Source: Paenibacillus periandrae (GTDB lineage: Bacteria; Bacillota; Bacilli; Paenibacillales; NBRC-103111). From it: a stretch of DNA of 64,000 nt. The stretch spans positions 122,260 through 186,259 of the forward strand of contig NZ_JAJNMU010000023.1 of the NCBI RefSeq assembly GCF_022458865.1, read 5' to 3'. Within the stretch, counting starts at the first letter, position 1; every line of letters begins with the position of its first letter. Under the pieces are notes generated by a model. That model had not been told where the DNA came from and searched no databases. It worked only from the letters and a program-made list of their open reading frames with translations. Positions 43,459-52,990 of the stretch are shown here, piece after piece. The position numbers were made by a program, and so were the translations under genes.

Positions 43459-44352
43459 TCATAGGGTTGAAACGTGCCATGTGCGTATCGCTGCTGCCGC
43501 TTCTTCGCTCAGGCTTTTATTTGATCTCGTTACATGACTCATGGGTATTCCACGTAATGCCGCAAGATACTTTGCGGTTGCTGTATAGCCCAAGCCCAAC
43601 GCGTCATTTAAAGCTACAAGCTTCTTGTGAGTCTTAACTGCCATGTCGGAATGGGTTGATGCTTCGCGCCATAGCTGTATCACGACGTCAGCCGCAGCCG
43701 TTGCCGTAATGGCCATGATGCCTCTTGCACCGAGATGAATTGCATCCAACATGTGCTGCGTATTTGCTTGGTAGACGATACTATTTGGAGCACCCTTGAT
43801 TTTCGCCTCAATACCTTCGATCGTACAAGTCGTATCCTTTATCCCTACAATTCCATGATTAACAACAAGGCTGCTGTACACATGCGGATCGATAAGATGC
43901 GGCTTATTTGACGGACACTCATATAAAATGACGGGCACCGATGATCGATCAGCCAGATCAGCAAAATATGCACCAAGCCGTTCTTGATTTTCACCCATTC
44001 CTTTTGGAGGAATGAAAACCACACCGGACACGCCGGTCTCCTCCATGCGACGCAATTCTTCAGCGTGGTTGCCAGTGTCGGGGCTGACGTTGGCAGTAGC
44101 CACAATCGGCGTATTGCCCGCCCTCTTCACAGCAATTTCCGCAAGGGACAACCGTTCATCCAAGGTCAGCATCCCCATCTCACTGCTGCCGCAAACGGCA
44201 AATAGGCCGTTTGGCTGCATGGAGAGCTGCCAATCTACGTATTTATCGTAGCAGTTCCAATCTATACTTCCGTCTTGCAGAAACGGGGTAAGCAGCAATG
44301 AATACACACCGGAGAATGGATGGTTATGTTTCAATTCATGAACGTTCGACAT
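43459..44352 (-). CDS. DapA-family aldolase/lyase
   Basis: A class I, Schiff-base-forming lyase of about 297 residues in the dihydrodipicolinate synthase/N-acetylneuraminate lyase superfamily. The substrate-loop motif GSSEMGMLTLDER is at ~55-67, the catalytic tyrosine in LYECPSN (Y144) and the Schiff-base lysine in GIVGIKDTT (K172). I chose ATG 44352, eight bases after AAGGAAG; GTG 44361 overlaps that site. Its setting with sugar-related genes suggests a keto-deoxy-sugar-acid aldolase rather than lysine biosynthesis. Confidence 0.87.
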   Translation of the reverse strand: MSNVHELKHNHPFSGVYSLLLTPFLQDGSIDWNCYDKYVDWQLSMQPNGLFAVCGSSEMGMLTLDERLSLAEIAVKRAGNTPIVATANVSPDTGNHAEELRRMEETGVSGVVFIPPKGMGENQERLGAYFADLADRSSVPVILYECPSNKPHLIDPHVYSSLVVNHGIVGIKDTTCTIEGIEAKIKGAPNSIVYQANTQHMLDAIHLGARGIMAITATAAADVVIQLWREASTHSDMAVKTHKKLVALNDALGLGYTATAKYLAALRGIPMSHVTRSNKSLSEEAAAAIRTWHVSTL

Positions 44353-44559
44353 ACTTATCACTTCCTTAATATTCGAAATTTAGCTTGCAATGTGCACCGC
44401 CGCCCGATATAAGCGTCACAGCTTGTAGTTCTTACTCAGCCAATTTATATTCTCATTCATTAAGTTAAATGCTTATTCGTCTAGAGTAAACGACTCGACG
44501 CAGTATGATACACTTTCGGAGAGGCGTATCTGGAGCTGCGCTTCGCTTTAGGAACCTGC

Positions 44560-45303
44560 TTACTCCAATAACTGTTTTAATCGCTCCAAGTGCTGGGACG
44601 TCGAGACGGCGGCCATCGAATGGGCGTCAGTACCCAAATGGAACACAACTTCAACCTCTTTGCCGATACGCCAGTATCGTTTCGAAAATTCCGGATCGGC
44701 GAATAAAGCCGGCACATTCAATTCCCAGGCAACCTGGCTTCGTTTACCCTTTTCCAATATATCGCCCAGTTCGTTATCCGTGATCTCCTTCGTAACGAGC
44801 GTCTTGTCTTCGAAGCAATGAATAAATCTGCCGATAAAAGGATGGGCTATGCAATCGGCCCGACTTGTAGCAAATAACGACTCCAGTACTTGCAGCGCAT
44901 GCTGCACATACCCTCGCGGTGACTTGTCTTCGGGGTGTTCCCAGTAATCGAGGTGATAATGATTATAGGCATACAGGCGATAATCCAAAGCTTCATTAAT
45001 GACAGGCGCATCGAGAAATTTGCCGATACCGTATGCTGACAACTCGGAGGCGTACAAAACTTTGAGATCCGTGCCGCATTCCTCTACTTGGTTCTTTAAC
45101 TCGCGATTCGTGTCCAGTATCGGAAAATCTCCACTGTTATAATGATCGGTAAACGCGATGACCCGAATGTCGTCCTTCACTGCCTTGTTCACAATATCGC
45201 GGGCAATCATTTCAGGTTTGGCACAAGGCGAATACGTAGTGTGAATATGCAGATTTTGTTGGATTAATCGTTCCAAATCGTAGGTTTGCTCCATTTTGTA
45301 CAC
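44560..45303 (-). CDS. PHP-domain phosphoesterase-like protein
   Basis: About 247 residues. The PHP metal-binding blocks are visible: NLHIHTTYSPCAKPE, AFTDHYNSGDF, CIAHPFIGR and GTDAHSMAAV near the end. Such proteins hydrolyse phosphate esters (as in histidinol phosphatase) or act as nucleases. The GTG start at 45303 is seven bases after GGAGG; an ATG three codons on is an alternative. About 200 bases separate it from the DapA-family gene. Confidence 0.82.
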   Translation of the reverse strand: MYKMEQTYDLERLIQQNLHIHTTYSPCAKPEMIARDIVNKAVKDDIRVIAFTDHYNSGDFPILDTNRELKNQVEECGTDLKVLYASELSAYGIGKFLDAPVINEALDYRLYAYNHYHLDYWEHPEDKSPRGYVQHALQVLESLFATSRADCIAHPFIGRFIHCFEDKTLVTKEITDNELGDILEKGKRSQVAWELNVPALFADPEFSKRYWRIGKEVEVVFHLGTDAHSMAAVSTSQHLERLKQLLE

Positions 45304-45469
45304 AAGGTAGCCTCCTTTCATTTATGGGTAAAATCTGATGAGGCAGACATCATCGGAATGTCCAAACCTTTTTGGCCAACGCTTCCTTATCGGATCGCAA
45401 ATAATCCTCGGATCAAATGTACGTAATTGAATTTTAATCCACAGGGCGACTTTTTCACCCAAAAATAAA

Positions 45470-45513
45470 ACAGCAAGGTTTGCCTACTCGATCCGACAAT
45501 TGAACCCTGCTGT
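45470..45513 (-). terminator. Terminator downstream of a decayed gene
   Basis: ACAGCA-a-GGTT pairs with AACC-c-TGCTGT; on the minus strand it is followed by TTTTATTTTTGG. It directly follows the stop at 45516. Confidence 0.7.
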
Positions 45514-45515
45514 AA

Positions 45516-45744
45516 TTATTTCATGTTGACTTTCTTGTAGGAGGGAGGAATTCTTAAATACTTCGCAAGCTTCAAGTCATTCATGACTCCGTTACCGACT
45601 TGATTAATGACACCAATTACATCAACGTGGGCAGCATCCGATCCAACTTCGTTATTTCTCCAATTCCGTAATCCGTCCCTCCAACTGCTTCTCAGTCAGC
45701 AGCATTGGATATTTCTCCCATCCTCCGCTATATATTTTAATCAT
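45516..45744 (-). pseudogene. Decayed short gene with retained promoter and terminator
   Basis: A minus-strand frame starts at ATG 45744 (MIKIYSGGWEKYPMLLTEKQ onward, 30 codons). An overlapping second frame contains HVDVIGVINQVGNGVM, continues NDLKLAKYLRIPPS and stops at 45516. The two together look like the two ends of one protein joined through a deletion or frameshift. I do not recognise the family. There is a good promoter upstream and a terminator downstream. Confidence 0.45.
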
Positions 45745-45756
45745 TAAGGTAATATG

Positions 45757-45785
45757 ATTATAACAAACGTTTTTTTGTATGTAAA
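45757..45785 (-). promoter_or_regulatory. Sigma-A promoter (minus strand)
   Basis: TTTACA and TATAAT are separated by 17 bases, about 13 bases upstream of the ATG at 45744. Confidence 0.65.
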
Positions 45786-45791
45786 CTTATT

Positions 45792-45805
45792 TATAAGCGC
45801 TTTCA
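45792..45805 (-). promoter_or_regulatory. cre-like (CcpA) site
   Basis: TGAAAGCGCTTATA differs at one position from the cre consensus. It sits just upstream of the -35 box of the promoter at 45757-45785, where CcpA can activate or repress. Confidence 0.5.
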
Positions 45806-45923
45806 TACATGCATTGCTAGTCTAACATTGAGGAATTACTTTTGCTCAAGCACGTGCATAATATATGGTAAACTGGAAAATGCCTATTATGAGCATCTGC
45901 AGCTGTAAGTCATCTGTATAGCT

Positions 45924-45973
45924 AAAAAACCAAGGTGCTAAGCGGCCTGTTCTCGCTTCGTTCCTTGGTTTTT
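45924..45973 (-). terminator. Terminator of the GH130/two-component operon
   Basis: AAAAACCAAGG and CCTTGGTTTTT form the stem; on the minus strand a run of T follows. It lies about 60 bases after the response-regulator stop. Confidence 0.75.
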
Positions 45974-46034
45974 GTGTCTACAGCTGCTTTCTTAAGTATA
46001 TTATGGGCAAGATACGCTTATAGCACAGGCAAGG

Positions 46035-47660
46035 CTAGCCTCTCGGCGTTTCCGGATGATAGCTTGCGCGAAACTCGGATGGTGTCATGCCTGTCGTTCG
46101 CTTAAACATTTCGCTGAAATACCGTCGCTCCTCATAACCGACGATGGCGGCGACCTCCTGAACAGGTACACCTGCGATTAGCAGCGACTTCGCTTTTTGT
46201 ATACGCTCGGCCGTTATATACTGGATCAGCGTCATGCCCATGACTTTCTTGAAGAGGCTCGAAAAATAACTGACGCTCAAATGCACGTGGGCGGCGCATT
46301 CGCCTACGGTCACATCTCGCTCCAAACGCTGCTTGACATATTCAAGTGATTTGTAGATGACCAGCTGTACCTCAGACAGCGTGTTTTTCCGAACGAGCTC
46401 CCCGCCATCCCGGCATAACGCCGCAAGCTGCTGCTCGAGTACGGTCAGGGCGACGCCTGAGCCGCTTGTTTTCGCTTTGTACGATTGAACGAGCGGCTGC
46501 AGCTCATCCGGCGATACAAGCTCGTATAAGGTCCGGATGATTGAAGCGGCCAGCTCCTCATAATGACTGAGCAAGTACTCCGGGTTCGGCCGCGGACTTG
46601 GCCGCTGCAGTGCCGCCGATAGCTGAAGCAGCAGGGCAGCCGCACGCTCGCCGCTGCCCGAACGAAGCGCAAGCAGCACCTCCTCCTTGCCCTCTAGCGA
46701 CATGGACGCCTGCTTGTTGGTCCTTGGAATCTCATCGTAGCTGATCGCTCCGTTGCCTCCGGTAAATAGGTGATAGGTCAAGGCTTGATCAGCCTGTTTA
46801 TACGAATCCGGAAGCTCGGCGACCGACTCCGCCCTGCCACCGACACCGATGGAAACGGTGAATTTGGTGAAGCTTTCAATATTTTTGCAGCAGCGCTCTG
46901 CGATTTGAGTTGCGCTCATGTCCGCAGGGTCGTTCAAAACCGCAACAAATCGATCCGCCTCCAAACGAAACAACAGACCGTCAGCGTACTCACGGATCGT
47001 TTCCTCCGCGATATTTTGCAGCGAGAAGCGTATCAGCTCGACCTCGTGCATGGACAGTTTCGCTGCATGCTCCTGGAACATGTCGATTTCCAGCAGCAAT
47101 ACGATCAGCCCCTGCGGCTGCAGCCCCAGTTTCAGAAAATCCCAACGCTTCGAGGTATGGTCCCAGGACGTTCGGTGCTGCACAAGCAGCCTCAAGTACT
47201 CCTGCCTAAGCAGGGGCATGCTTTCGCGCAGCTTGAGTTCCATCCCTCTGACGTTCAACAGCACCTCCCGTTCCTGCAAAATGTGCGCCTTCGCCTTCCG
47301 TACCGCCTCCACAATGTCCTCCTCGGTGAATGGCTTTACCACATAATCAAAGGCTCCGAGCCGAACGGCTTCCTTCGCATAATCAAAATCGGTATAGCTG
47401 CTGATGAGAATGACTTTGCAGGCGAGATTCGCTTCGAGCAGTTCCCGAAGCATTGTCAAACCGTCCATTCTAGGCATCCGGATATCCGTAATGACGATGT
47501 CGGGCTTCTCGCGCAGGATCAGCTCAAGCCCGTCCTCCCCATTCGACGAGGTGCCTGCAACGGTCACCCCCTCGCCTACCCAATCGATCATCGTCAGTCC
47601 GTTGACCACGCTTTTGATGTCGTCGATGATGCACAGACTGACCTCTTCATGACCTAACAT
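46035..47660 (-). CDS. Response regulator, YesN type, long form
   Basis: A 541-residue response regulator. The receiver has the acidic pair at residues 13-14, D59 in DIVITDIRMPRMDGL and K109 in FDYVVKP. The ~270-residue middle region has features of a degenerate diguanylate-cyclase-like segment (LFRLEADRFVAVLND, KFTVSIGVGGRAESV), as often seen in this subgroup. The C-terminal AraC HTH covers ~440-535 (TVGECAAHVHLSVSYFSSLF). AAAGGAGAG precedes ATG. The start overlaps the kinase stop by 14 bases. Confidence 0.92.
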   Translation of the reverse strand: MLGHEEVSLCIIDDIKSVVNGLTMIDWVGEGVTVAGTSSNGEDGLELILREKPDIVITDIRMPRMDGLTMLRELLEANLACKVILISSYTDFDYAKEAVRLGAFDYVVKPFTEEDIVEAVRKAKAHILQEREVLLNVRGMELKLRESMPLLRQEYLRLLVQHRTSWDHTSKRWDFLKLGLQPQGLIVLLLEIDMFQEHAAKLSMHEVELIRFSLQNIAEETIREYADGLLFRLEADRFVAVLNDPADMSATQIAERCCKNIESFTKFTVSIGVGGRAESVAELPDSYKQADQALTYHLFTGGNGAISYDEIPRTNKQASMSLEGKEEVLLALRSGSGERAAALLLQLSAALQRPSPRPNPEYLLSHYEELAASIIRTLYELVSPDELQPLVQSYKAKTSGSGVALTVLEQQLAALCRDGGELVRKNTLSEVQLVIYKSLEYVKQRLERDVTVGECAAHVHLSVSYFSSLFKKVMGMTLIQYITAERIQKAKSLLIAGVPVQEVAAIVGYEERRYFSEMFKRTTGMTPSEFRASYHPETPRG

Positions 47661-49410
47661 GCTGCATCTCTCCTTTCAACGGTAACGTAATCGTCGCCGT
47701 CACTCCCTGGCCCGGCGGACTATCCAGCCGCAGTTCGGCCTGATCGCCATAATACAACTGCAGCCGATTGATCAGATTGCCGAGCGCGTACCCGCCCTCG
47801 TTCGCCCGCTCCCTTTTGGACGAGGCTCCTGTTCCGTCCAGGCCCATTCCATTATCACGGACGCGAATCATGCAGTGCTCCCCATCCGGCGTTCGGTCCA
47901 CACGAATGACGATTTCCCCCCCGCTGTCCATCTGATCAAAGCCGTGCAAGATGCTGTTTTCCACCAGCGGCTGCAGTATAATACGAGGAACGGGGAGTGC
48001 AAGCAGCTCTTGCTCTCTTACTTCGATTTCGAAGGTAAATAAATTTTCATAGCAAAACGTTTGCAGCTCCAAATATTGGCGTACATGCTGCAGCTCTTTA
48101 TCGAGCGTCGTTGCCTCCTGCCCTTTATTCAAGCCGAGCTGGAACAGCCGTGACAAAGCAACGACCATTTTCTGCGAGGGCTCCACCTGCTTGAGCTTCA
48201 GCTTCCAGTAGATCGTATTGAGCGTGTTGTACAAAAAATGCGGATCCATCTGGGCGGAAAGCGCCTTGATCTCAGTCGTCCGCTTGGTCGTCTCCGCTTC
48301 CTTGACCTCCTCAATCAGCCTGACGATCTGCTCCAGCATGCGGTTAAATCGTAAGCCGATCTGGGCCAGCTCGTCTTCGCTTTTACTTTCAAAGCGGGCC
48401 GTCAGGTCGTTAAGCTCGACCCGCTTCATCACCTGCTGCAGTCCTCTCAGAGGTAAGAGCAAGTAGCCCGTAAACGCCCCGGACACGAGCAAGGCCAGTA
48501 AAAAGCAACCAGCGGTAATCGCGGCGATCATCCATTTGACATAGATGAGATCCTTCAATACGTAATCCTTGGATTGAATGGCAACCACAGTCCAGTCATT
48601 CAGGTGCAGGCGCGCGTAGTTGAACAAATAGTGTTTGCCGTTCAGCTTATCGGGTGCATAGCCAAGCTGACCTTCGTTCAGGAGTGATGCAATAACCCCA
48701 CTGTTTACCGCCTCCTGAATGAGCGTGCCCGTCTCCAGAACGACAGGCCGCCCCTGACCGTTCAGCAGAAATCGCGCGGCACCGCCCTCGGTCCCCGTGC
48801 CGAGCAATTGGCGAAGCCCTTCCTCGCGGATGTTAACGACGACGTACACATCCTTCACCGGGTCCTCGGAAATCGGCTGCAATATGAGCGAAACGACCCG
48901 GTTGCTGCCCAAAAACAGCGTGTCTTCATGACCTTCGATCCACACGTTGCGTTTCTCCCGAACGATCTGCTCGTAAAGTGGGGTCTTCTCAAATACCGTC
49001 TGCCGGTTGCGATTCATCGATAGCGGGTAAAATTCGCCGATCGGCGTTGAAACATAGATCGAATGAATGAGAGGCTCGGCCATCCGAGCTTGGGAGAATA
49101 CATTGTCCATCTCGGTCAAGCGGGTAAAATAGCGGGCCGCATCCCCCGCATTCACGTCCTTGAGCATCGCTCGAAAGGGCTGGCTAATCATAAACGTCAT
49201 CATGACCAGCATCAGCTTGCCCAGCTTCTCGTCCACAATTCGCGCCGATTGGGCAACCGAGTCCTGTGTCAGCTTCATCGCACTGTTCTCCAGGATAACG
49301 GAGGTGATGGAATAGGAGAGCCCGCCTGTCGTCAAAACCGCGAGAATGGTGACAATCAGAAAGGCAAGTCTCAGCTTGTTGCGGAACGATAGTTTGCTTC
49401 GGTCGAGCAT
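47647..49410 (-). CDS. Sensor histidine kinase, YesM type
   Basis: A membrane kinase of about 587 residues. First helix ~13-33, extracellular sensor to ~285, second helix ~290-312, HAMP to ~370. The phospho-acceptor lies in DPHFLYNTLNTIYWKL, and the HATPase_c domain has LQPLVENSILHGF and RVRDNGMGLDG. It overlaps the response-regulator gene. It probably senses the ligand of the importer at 52-55 kb. Confidence 0.92.
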   Translation of the reverse strand: MLDRSKLSFRNKLRLAFLIVTILAVLTTGGLSYSITSVILENSAMKLTQDSVAQSARIVDEKLGKLMLVMMTFMISQPFRAMLKDVNAGDAARYFTRLTEMDNVFSQARMAEPLIHSIYVSTPIGEFYPLSMNRNRQTVFEKTPLYEQIVREKRNVWIEGHEDTLFLGSNRVVSLILQPISEDPVKDVYVVVNIREEGLRQLLGTGTEGGAARFLLNGQGRPVVLETGTLIQEAVNSGVIASLLNEGQLGYAPDKLNGKHYLFNYARLHLNDWTVVAIQSKDYVLKDLIYVKWMIAAITAGCFLLALLVSGAFTGYLLLPLRGLQQVMKRVELNDLTARFESKSEDELAQIGLRFNRMLEQIVRLIEEVKEAETTKRTTEIKALSAQMDPHFLYNTLNTIYWKLKLKQVEPSQKMVVALSRLFQLGLNKGQEATTLDKELQHVRQYLELQTFCYENLFTFEIEVREQELLALPVPRIILQPLVENSILHGFDQMDSGGEIVIRVDRTPDGEHCMIRVRDNGMGLDGTGASSKRERANEGGYALGNLINRLQLYYGDQAELRLDSPPGQGVTATITLPLKGEMQHVRS

Positions 49411-49550
49411 CAACGAATCCCCCGTTCTTCGGGCTTCGCCCGGTGGCTCTATACGTTGATTATGTCATGGTACATTCGCTTACACAATACGAGCCAAAAC
49501 TGCGCATATAATGAACATGCCGGCGGCGGACTATGTGCTAAACTGTGGCG

Positions 49551-49584
49551 AAAAGGGTGCAGCGCTATTACCGGCGCCGCACCC
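49551..49584 (-). terminator. Hairpin after the FAD oxidoreductase gene
   Basis: GGGTGC-a-GCG pairs with CGC-c-GCACCC and on the minus strand is followed by CTTTTC. It may partly separate the transport/enzyme genes from the kinase pair. Confidence 0.55.
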
Positions 49585-49624
49585 TGAGTATGCTACAACT
49601 TTGATCACTGGAGTTCTCGATCCT

Positions 49625-51001
49625 TCAGCCCACACTCTCATGTTCATCCGCGCCGACAGTAAGGTCTTCGCCAAGCCAAGCCCCTTGCTCCAGAAGCCTT
49701 TGCTGCAGATCAGGCACCGAAACGCCGCGCGAGCCTGTGCCACATAGCAAAGCCATCGCCGCCGCCGTACCGGACGCCTGCCCCATGGCGAAGCAGTTCG
49801 GCATCACACGAAGCGAGCCTTGAACGGCCCGGTCGGACGAAGCCGCACGTCCTGGCACCCATAGATTATCGATGCCTTCGGGAAGCAGCACCCGGTAAGG
49901 CACGCCGTGCGACTGCCCAGGAGACAGGTGAGTAAACGTCATGCTACCCCTACTGTTGGCCAGATGAATGTCGATATAGTAAGCATTGCGTGCAATGTCA
50001 TCCGGGAAGGAGCGAGCCTCCATGAAATCGTCCGCCGTCAGGAGGTAATCGCCCCGAATACGCCTGGTTTCGCGAATGCCGATCTGCTCACCGCTAGCGA
50101 TCAAATGCGCGTGCTCGAAGCCGGGCACATACTGGCGGAAAAACTGCGTCTGACGCTCCGCCAACCGCCGCCCTTCGATCGCGCCGCGGGTCAAATCCTC
50201 GGCCTTCGTGCCGTCAATGCCGAACACGTGCCCGAAGTTGACGCCGACCAAATAATCGTTAACCCACGCGAGCCCCGAGATCGATTTGCGTCCCTCCGGC
50301 AAAGCGCCCTCCGCGATGGCTTGTTCCACGGTCTTGTGCAGCTGACCAGTGTCGCCCGTATCCTCGAGAAAGCGCAAGAAGCGCTGGCGATCCACATTGA
50401 CCAGCATGTAGCACATACTTCCCGGCTGCAGCTCTCCTTGCTCCCCGCCCTTTTGGAAGGGAACCCCAGCAAGCGCGGCAATATCGGCGTCGCCTGTCGC
50501 ATCAATTACATACCGGCAGCGTACGAAAGAGCGGCCTGTCTTGTTGACAATTAAAATGCCTTCGATCGTTCTCCGGTCCTCGGAGAGTACTACGTCATAA
50601 ACGAACGTATGGAAAAGCAGCGAAACACTGTTTTCAAGCGCAGCGTCATCATAGACCCGCTTCAGCACCTCGGGATCGATAGGTACCCAATCCAGCGTAT
50701 GCTCGTACTCTTTGCGGTACTCCGCATTGCAGGCCGTCTTCATCCGCTCCATCAGCTCGAGACCGACTCCTCGAATGATCGGCTTCTGCTTATCCGTAAA
50801 CGGGCAAAACGCCGGCACAAGCGCCACCGTTCCCATACCTCCCAGAAATCCCCGCTGCTCGATGAGCAGCGTTTTCGCACCGTTCTTAGCCGCGCTGATG
50901 GCTGCGGCGATCCCAGCCGCACCTCCACCAACCACCACGACATCGGCCTCATAAGACACCGGCACATTTTGCTTCGGAAGTTGTATCACACCGTAGCTCA
51001 T
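49625..51001 (-). CDS. FAD-dependent oxidoreductase (FAD_oxidored family)
   Basis: A 458-residue cytoplasmic flavoprotein. The FAD-binding motif VVVGGGAAGIAAAISAAKNGA lies near residues 22-42 (the span within it GGGAAGIAAA is diagnostic). YVIDATGDADIAALAG sits mid-protein, and VPGRAASSDRAVQGSLRVMP with AMGQASGTAAA near the end. These are the pattern of the PF12831 family, which often accompanies glycan-use operons and oxidises unknown sugar-derived substrates. It follows GH130 by 65 bases. Confidence 0.87.
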   Translation of the reverse strand: MSYGVIQLPKQNVPVSYEADVVVVGGGAAGIAAAISAAKNGAKTLLIEQRGFLGGMGTVALVPAFCPFTDKQKPIIRGVGLELMERMKTACNAEYRKEYEHTLDWVPIDPEVLKRVYDDAALENSVSLLFHTFVYDVVLSEDRRTIEGILIVNKTGRSFVRCRYVIDATGDADIAALAGVPFQKGGEQGELQPGSMCYMLVNVDRQRFLRFLEDTGDTGQLHKTVEQAIAEGALPEGRKSISGLAWVNDYLVGVNFGHVFGIDGTKAEDLTRGAIEGRRLAERQTQFFRQYVPGFEHAHLIASGEQIGIRETRRIRGDYLLTADDFMEARSFPDDIARNAYYIDIHLANSRGSMTFTHLSPGQSHGVPYRVLLPEGIDNLWVPGRAASSDRAVQGSLRVMPNCFAMGQASGTAAAMALLCGTGSRGVSVPDLQQRLLEQGAWLGEDLTVGADEHESVG

Positions 51002-51066
51002 TGACTTCCTCCTTTATGCTTCCCATTACACAGTAGCCGCTCACTCTCCGAAAAAAAACTGCAGCC

Positions 51067-52080
51067 CTAACGCCCTTCCAAACACAGCTGCACCAAATCG
51101 TCTACATGCGCCGTCGCCAGACATTCTACCGTATCCGCCGCACCGTAATACACTTTAACCTCACCCGAGTCCTCCAAGATCATGCCGCCTGGAAAAATAA
51201 CGTTGTTGCGGAAGCCGCCCGACGTCTCATAAAACGCTTCAGGCGCAAGCAGAGGCGATTTCGCCATGCCGACGATCCGGCTCGGATCCTCCAGATCAAG
51301 CAGCATGATCCCGGCGGTATAGCGCTTCTTCCAGCTCGTCTCCCAGCCGTTTTTGCCGCGCGAAGGATCCAGGTCGACCGCATGAAATGACGTCAGCCAA
51401 CCCTTCTCCGTCTTCAACGGCGGCGCGCCCGGACCGACCTTGTCGTTGGCAAAAGGCACTTGCTCCACCCCAAGCACAAGTTTGGAGCCGCCCCAATACG
51501 CCAGATCCGGCGAATCACTCAGCCACATATCGAAGCGGTCGATCCCACCGCGGCTGTACACCGGGAATGGGCGCTCAAGACGCACGTACTTGCCGCCGAT
51601 CCGCTCCGGAAACAGCACCATGTTGCGGTTGTCTGGCACCGATAAGCTCAACACCTCGAAGCTGTTAAAATCCTCCGTGACGGCGATGCCGCCCCGCAAT
51701 CCGTGCTTCGTATCGACGGCAAAGCACATGTAGCAGCGCCCCTCGATAACGGTCAGTCTCGGATCATAGACACGAATGACCTCTTCGTCATTCCAGCTCC
51801 AGCATGGAGCGTTTTGTACTTGCCAGCTAACCCCGTCGTCGCTGTATGCAAGCCCGAGATTCGTCGTATTGTGCGGCTCGATGGTCTCCTTAGCGGCGTT
51901 GCCGTAGTCGTTGCGGAATACCATTACGTATTTGCCCTCATACTTGGTCACTCCGGCATTAAATACCATCGCCGGACCGTACGCTACATCCTTCGGCGCC
52001 ACCAGCGGATTGGCCGGATGTCTCCGGATCACGGGGCTCGACTGCAGCTGCCCGATCGTTTGAAATGTATCAATAGTCAT
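51067..52080 (-). CDS. Glycoside hydrolase family 130 enzyme
   Basis: A 337-residue five-bladed propeller enzyme. GH130 motifs seen: RHPANPLVAPKD, NLGLAYSDDGVSW, RVYDPRLTVIEG, NMVLFPERIGG, RLERPFPV, GPGAPPLKTEKGWL and KVYYGAADTVE. Family members are inverting phosphorylases or hydrolases of beta-mannosides (beta-1,4-Man-GlcNAc, mannobiose or similar). The two assigned modes differ in phosphate-binding residues that I cannot settle by eye. No signal peptide, so it acts on imported disaccharide. It lies 12 bases after the permease. Confidence 0.88.
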   Translation of the reverse strand: MTIDTFQTIGQLQSSPVIRRHPANPLVAPKDVAYGPAMVFNAGVTKYEGKYVMVFRNDYGNAAKETIEPHNTTNLGLAYSDDGVSWQVQNAPCWSWNDEEVIRVYDPRLTVIEGRCYMCFAVDTKHGLRGGIAVTEDFNSFEVLSLSVPDNRNMVLFPERIGGKYVRLERPFPVYSRGGIDRFDMWLSDSPDLAYWGGSKLVLGVEQVPFANDKVGPGAPPLKTEKGWLTSFHAVDLDPSRGKNGWETSWKKRYTAGIMLLDLEDPSRIVGMAKSPLLAPEAFYETSGGFRNNVIFPGGMILEDSGEVKVYYGAADTVECLATAHVDDLVQLCLEGR

Positions 52081-52092
52081 AAGTACCTCTCC

Positions 52093-52971
52093 TTAACCCT
52101 TAATTGAGCCGGCTGTCACCTGCATGAACGATTTGTTTGCCAAAATATAAACCAGCAGCATCGGCAAAATCGACAAGCAGGCACCGGCCATCATCAAATG
52201 AACCTGCATAGCGGCGGACGAGCCATAACGAAGATTCGCAAGCCCGACGGTCAGCGTCTGCAGCTTCGGATTCGTCATCGTAAATACGAGCGGCAAAATA
52301 TATTCATTCCACGCATGCCGGAAGGCAAACAGTCCGGAAACCCCAAGTCCCGGCGTCAGCAGCGGAAGAATGATTGTAAAGAAGCTGCGGAAGAAGCTGC
52401 AGCCGTCCATCATAGCGGCTTCATCAAGCTCCCGCGGGATTGCTTTAAAGAATCCGAGCAAGATAAAGAACGTGCTCGCATGAGCGCTGATCAAAATCAG
52501 AATGACGCCCCACAGCGTTGTATTCAAATGCAGCTTGACCATTAGGTCGAACTGCGGACGAAGCACGACAGCCCCGACGGAGATGAACATCGTCGATGCC
52601 TGGACACCCACATACAGCGCCTTGCCCGGAAACGTTCTGCGGTCTACTACATATGCGGCCATCGCCGCCACGAGCAGTGTACCGACGGTCACCGCTGCGC
52701 TTAAAAACACGCTGTTCCACGTATATTGAGCGAATTTCGTTTGCTTCCAGGCCTCTGCGTAATTGGCAAACTGCCATACCTCAGGCAGCAGGCTGCCTCC
52801 GCTCATGAGCTCGACGTTACTTTTTAGCGAGCCGGCCAAGGTCATCAACACGGGAAACAGCGTCAGCAGCGCCGTGACAAACAGAAATACCCACATGATA
52901 ACCCGACCAAGGGCCTTAACCAAGCGCAGGTACAGCGGATGCCCCGCTCGCGATATTGTCAATTCGTTCAT
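52093..52971 (-). CDS. Carbohydrate ABC transporter permease, MalG type
   Basis: A 292-residue CUT1 permease of the MalG/UgpE branch, distinct from the LplC proteins elsewhere in the window. EAA loop: DEAAMMDGCSFFRSF...IILPLLTPGL. It ends FMQVTAGSIKG. The start follows GAGGAGG. Partner of 52991-53887. Confidence 0.92.
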   Translation of the reverse strand: MNELTISRAGHPLYLRLVKALGRVIMWVFLFVTALLTLFPVLMTLAGSLKSNVELMSGGSLLPEVWQFANYAEAWKQTKFAQYTWNSVFLSAAVTVGTLLVAAMAAYVVDRRTFPGKALYVGVQASTMFISVGAVVLRPQFDLMVKLHLNTTLWGVILILISAHASTFFILLGFFKAIPRELDEAAMMDGCSFFRSFFTIILPLLTPGLGVSGLFAFRHAWNEYILPLVFTMTNPKLQTLTVGLANLRYGSSAAMQVHLMMAGACLSILPMLLVYILANKSFMQVTAGSIKG

Positions 52972-52990
52972 GTTCGTACACCTCCTCGAG

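Noticed and set aside
46770..47657. Plus-strand frame of 295 codons
   Set aside because: Exactly opposite the response regulator; composition of a GC-driven shadow and no family motif.
49907..50554. Plus-strand frame of 215 codons
   Set aside because: Antisense to the FAD oxidoreductase, no recognisable domain.
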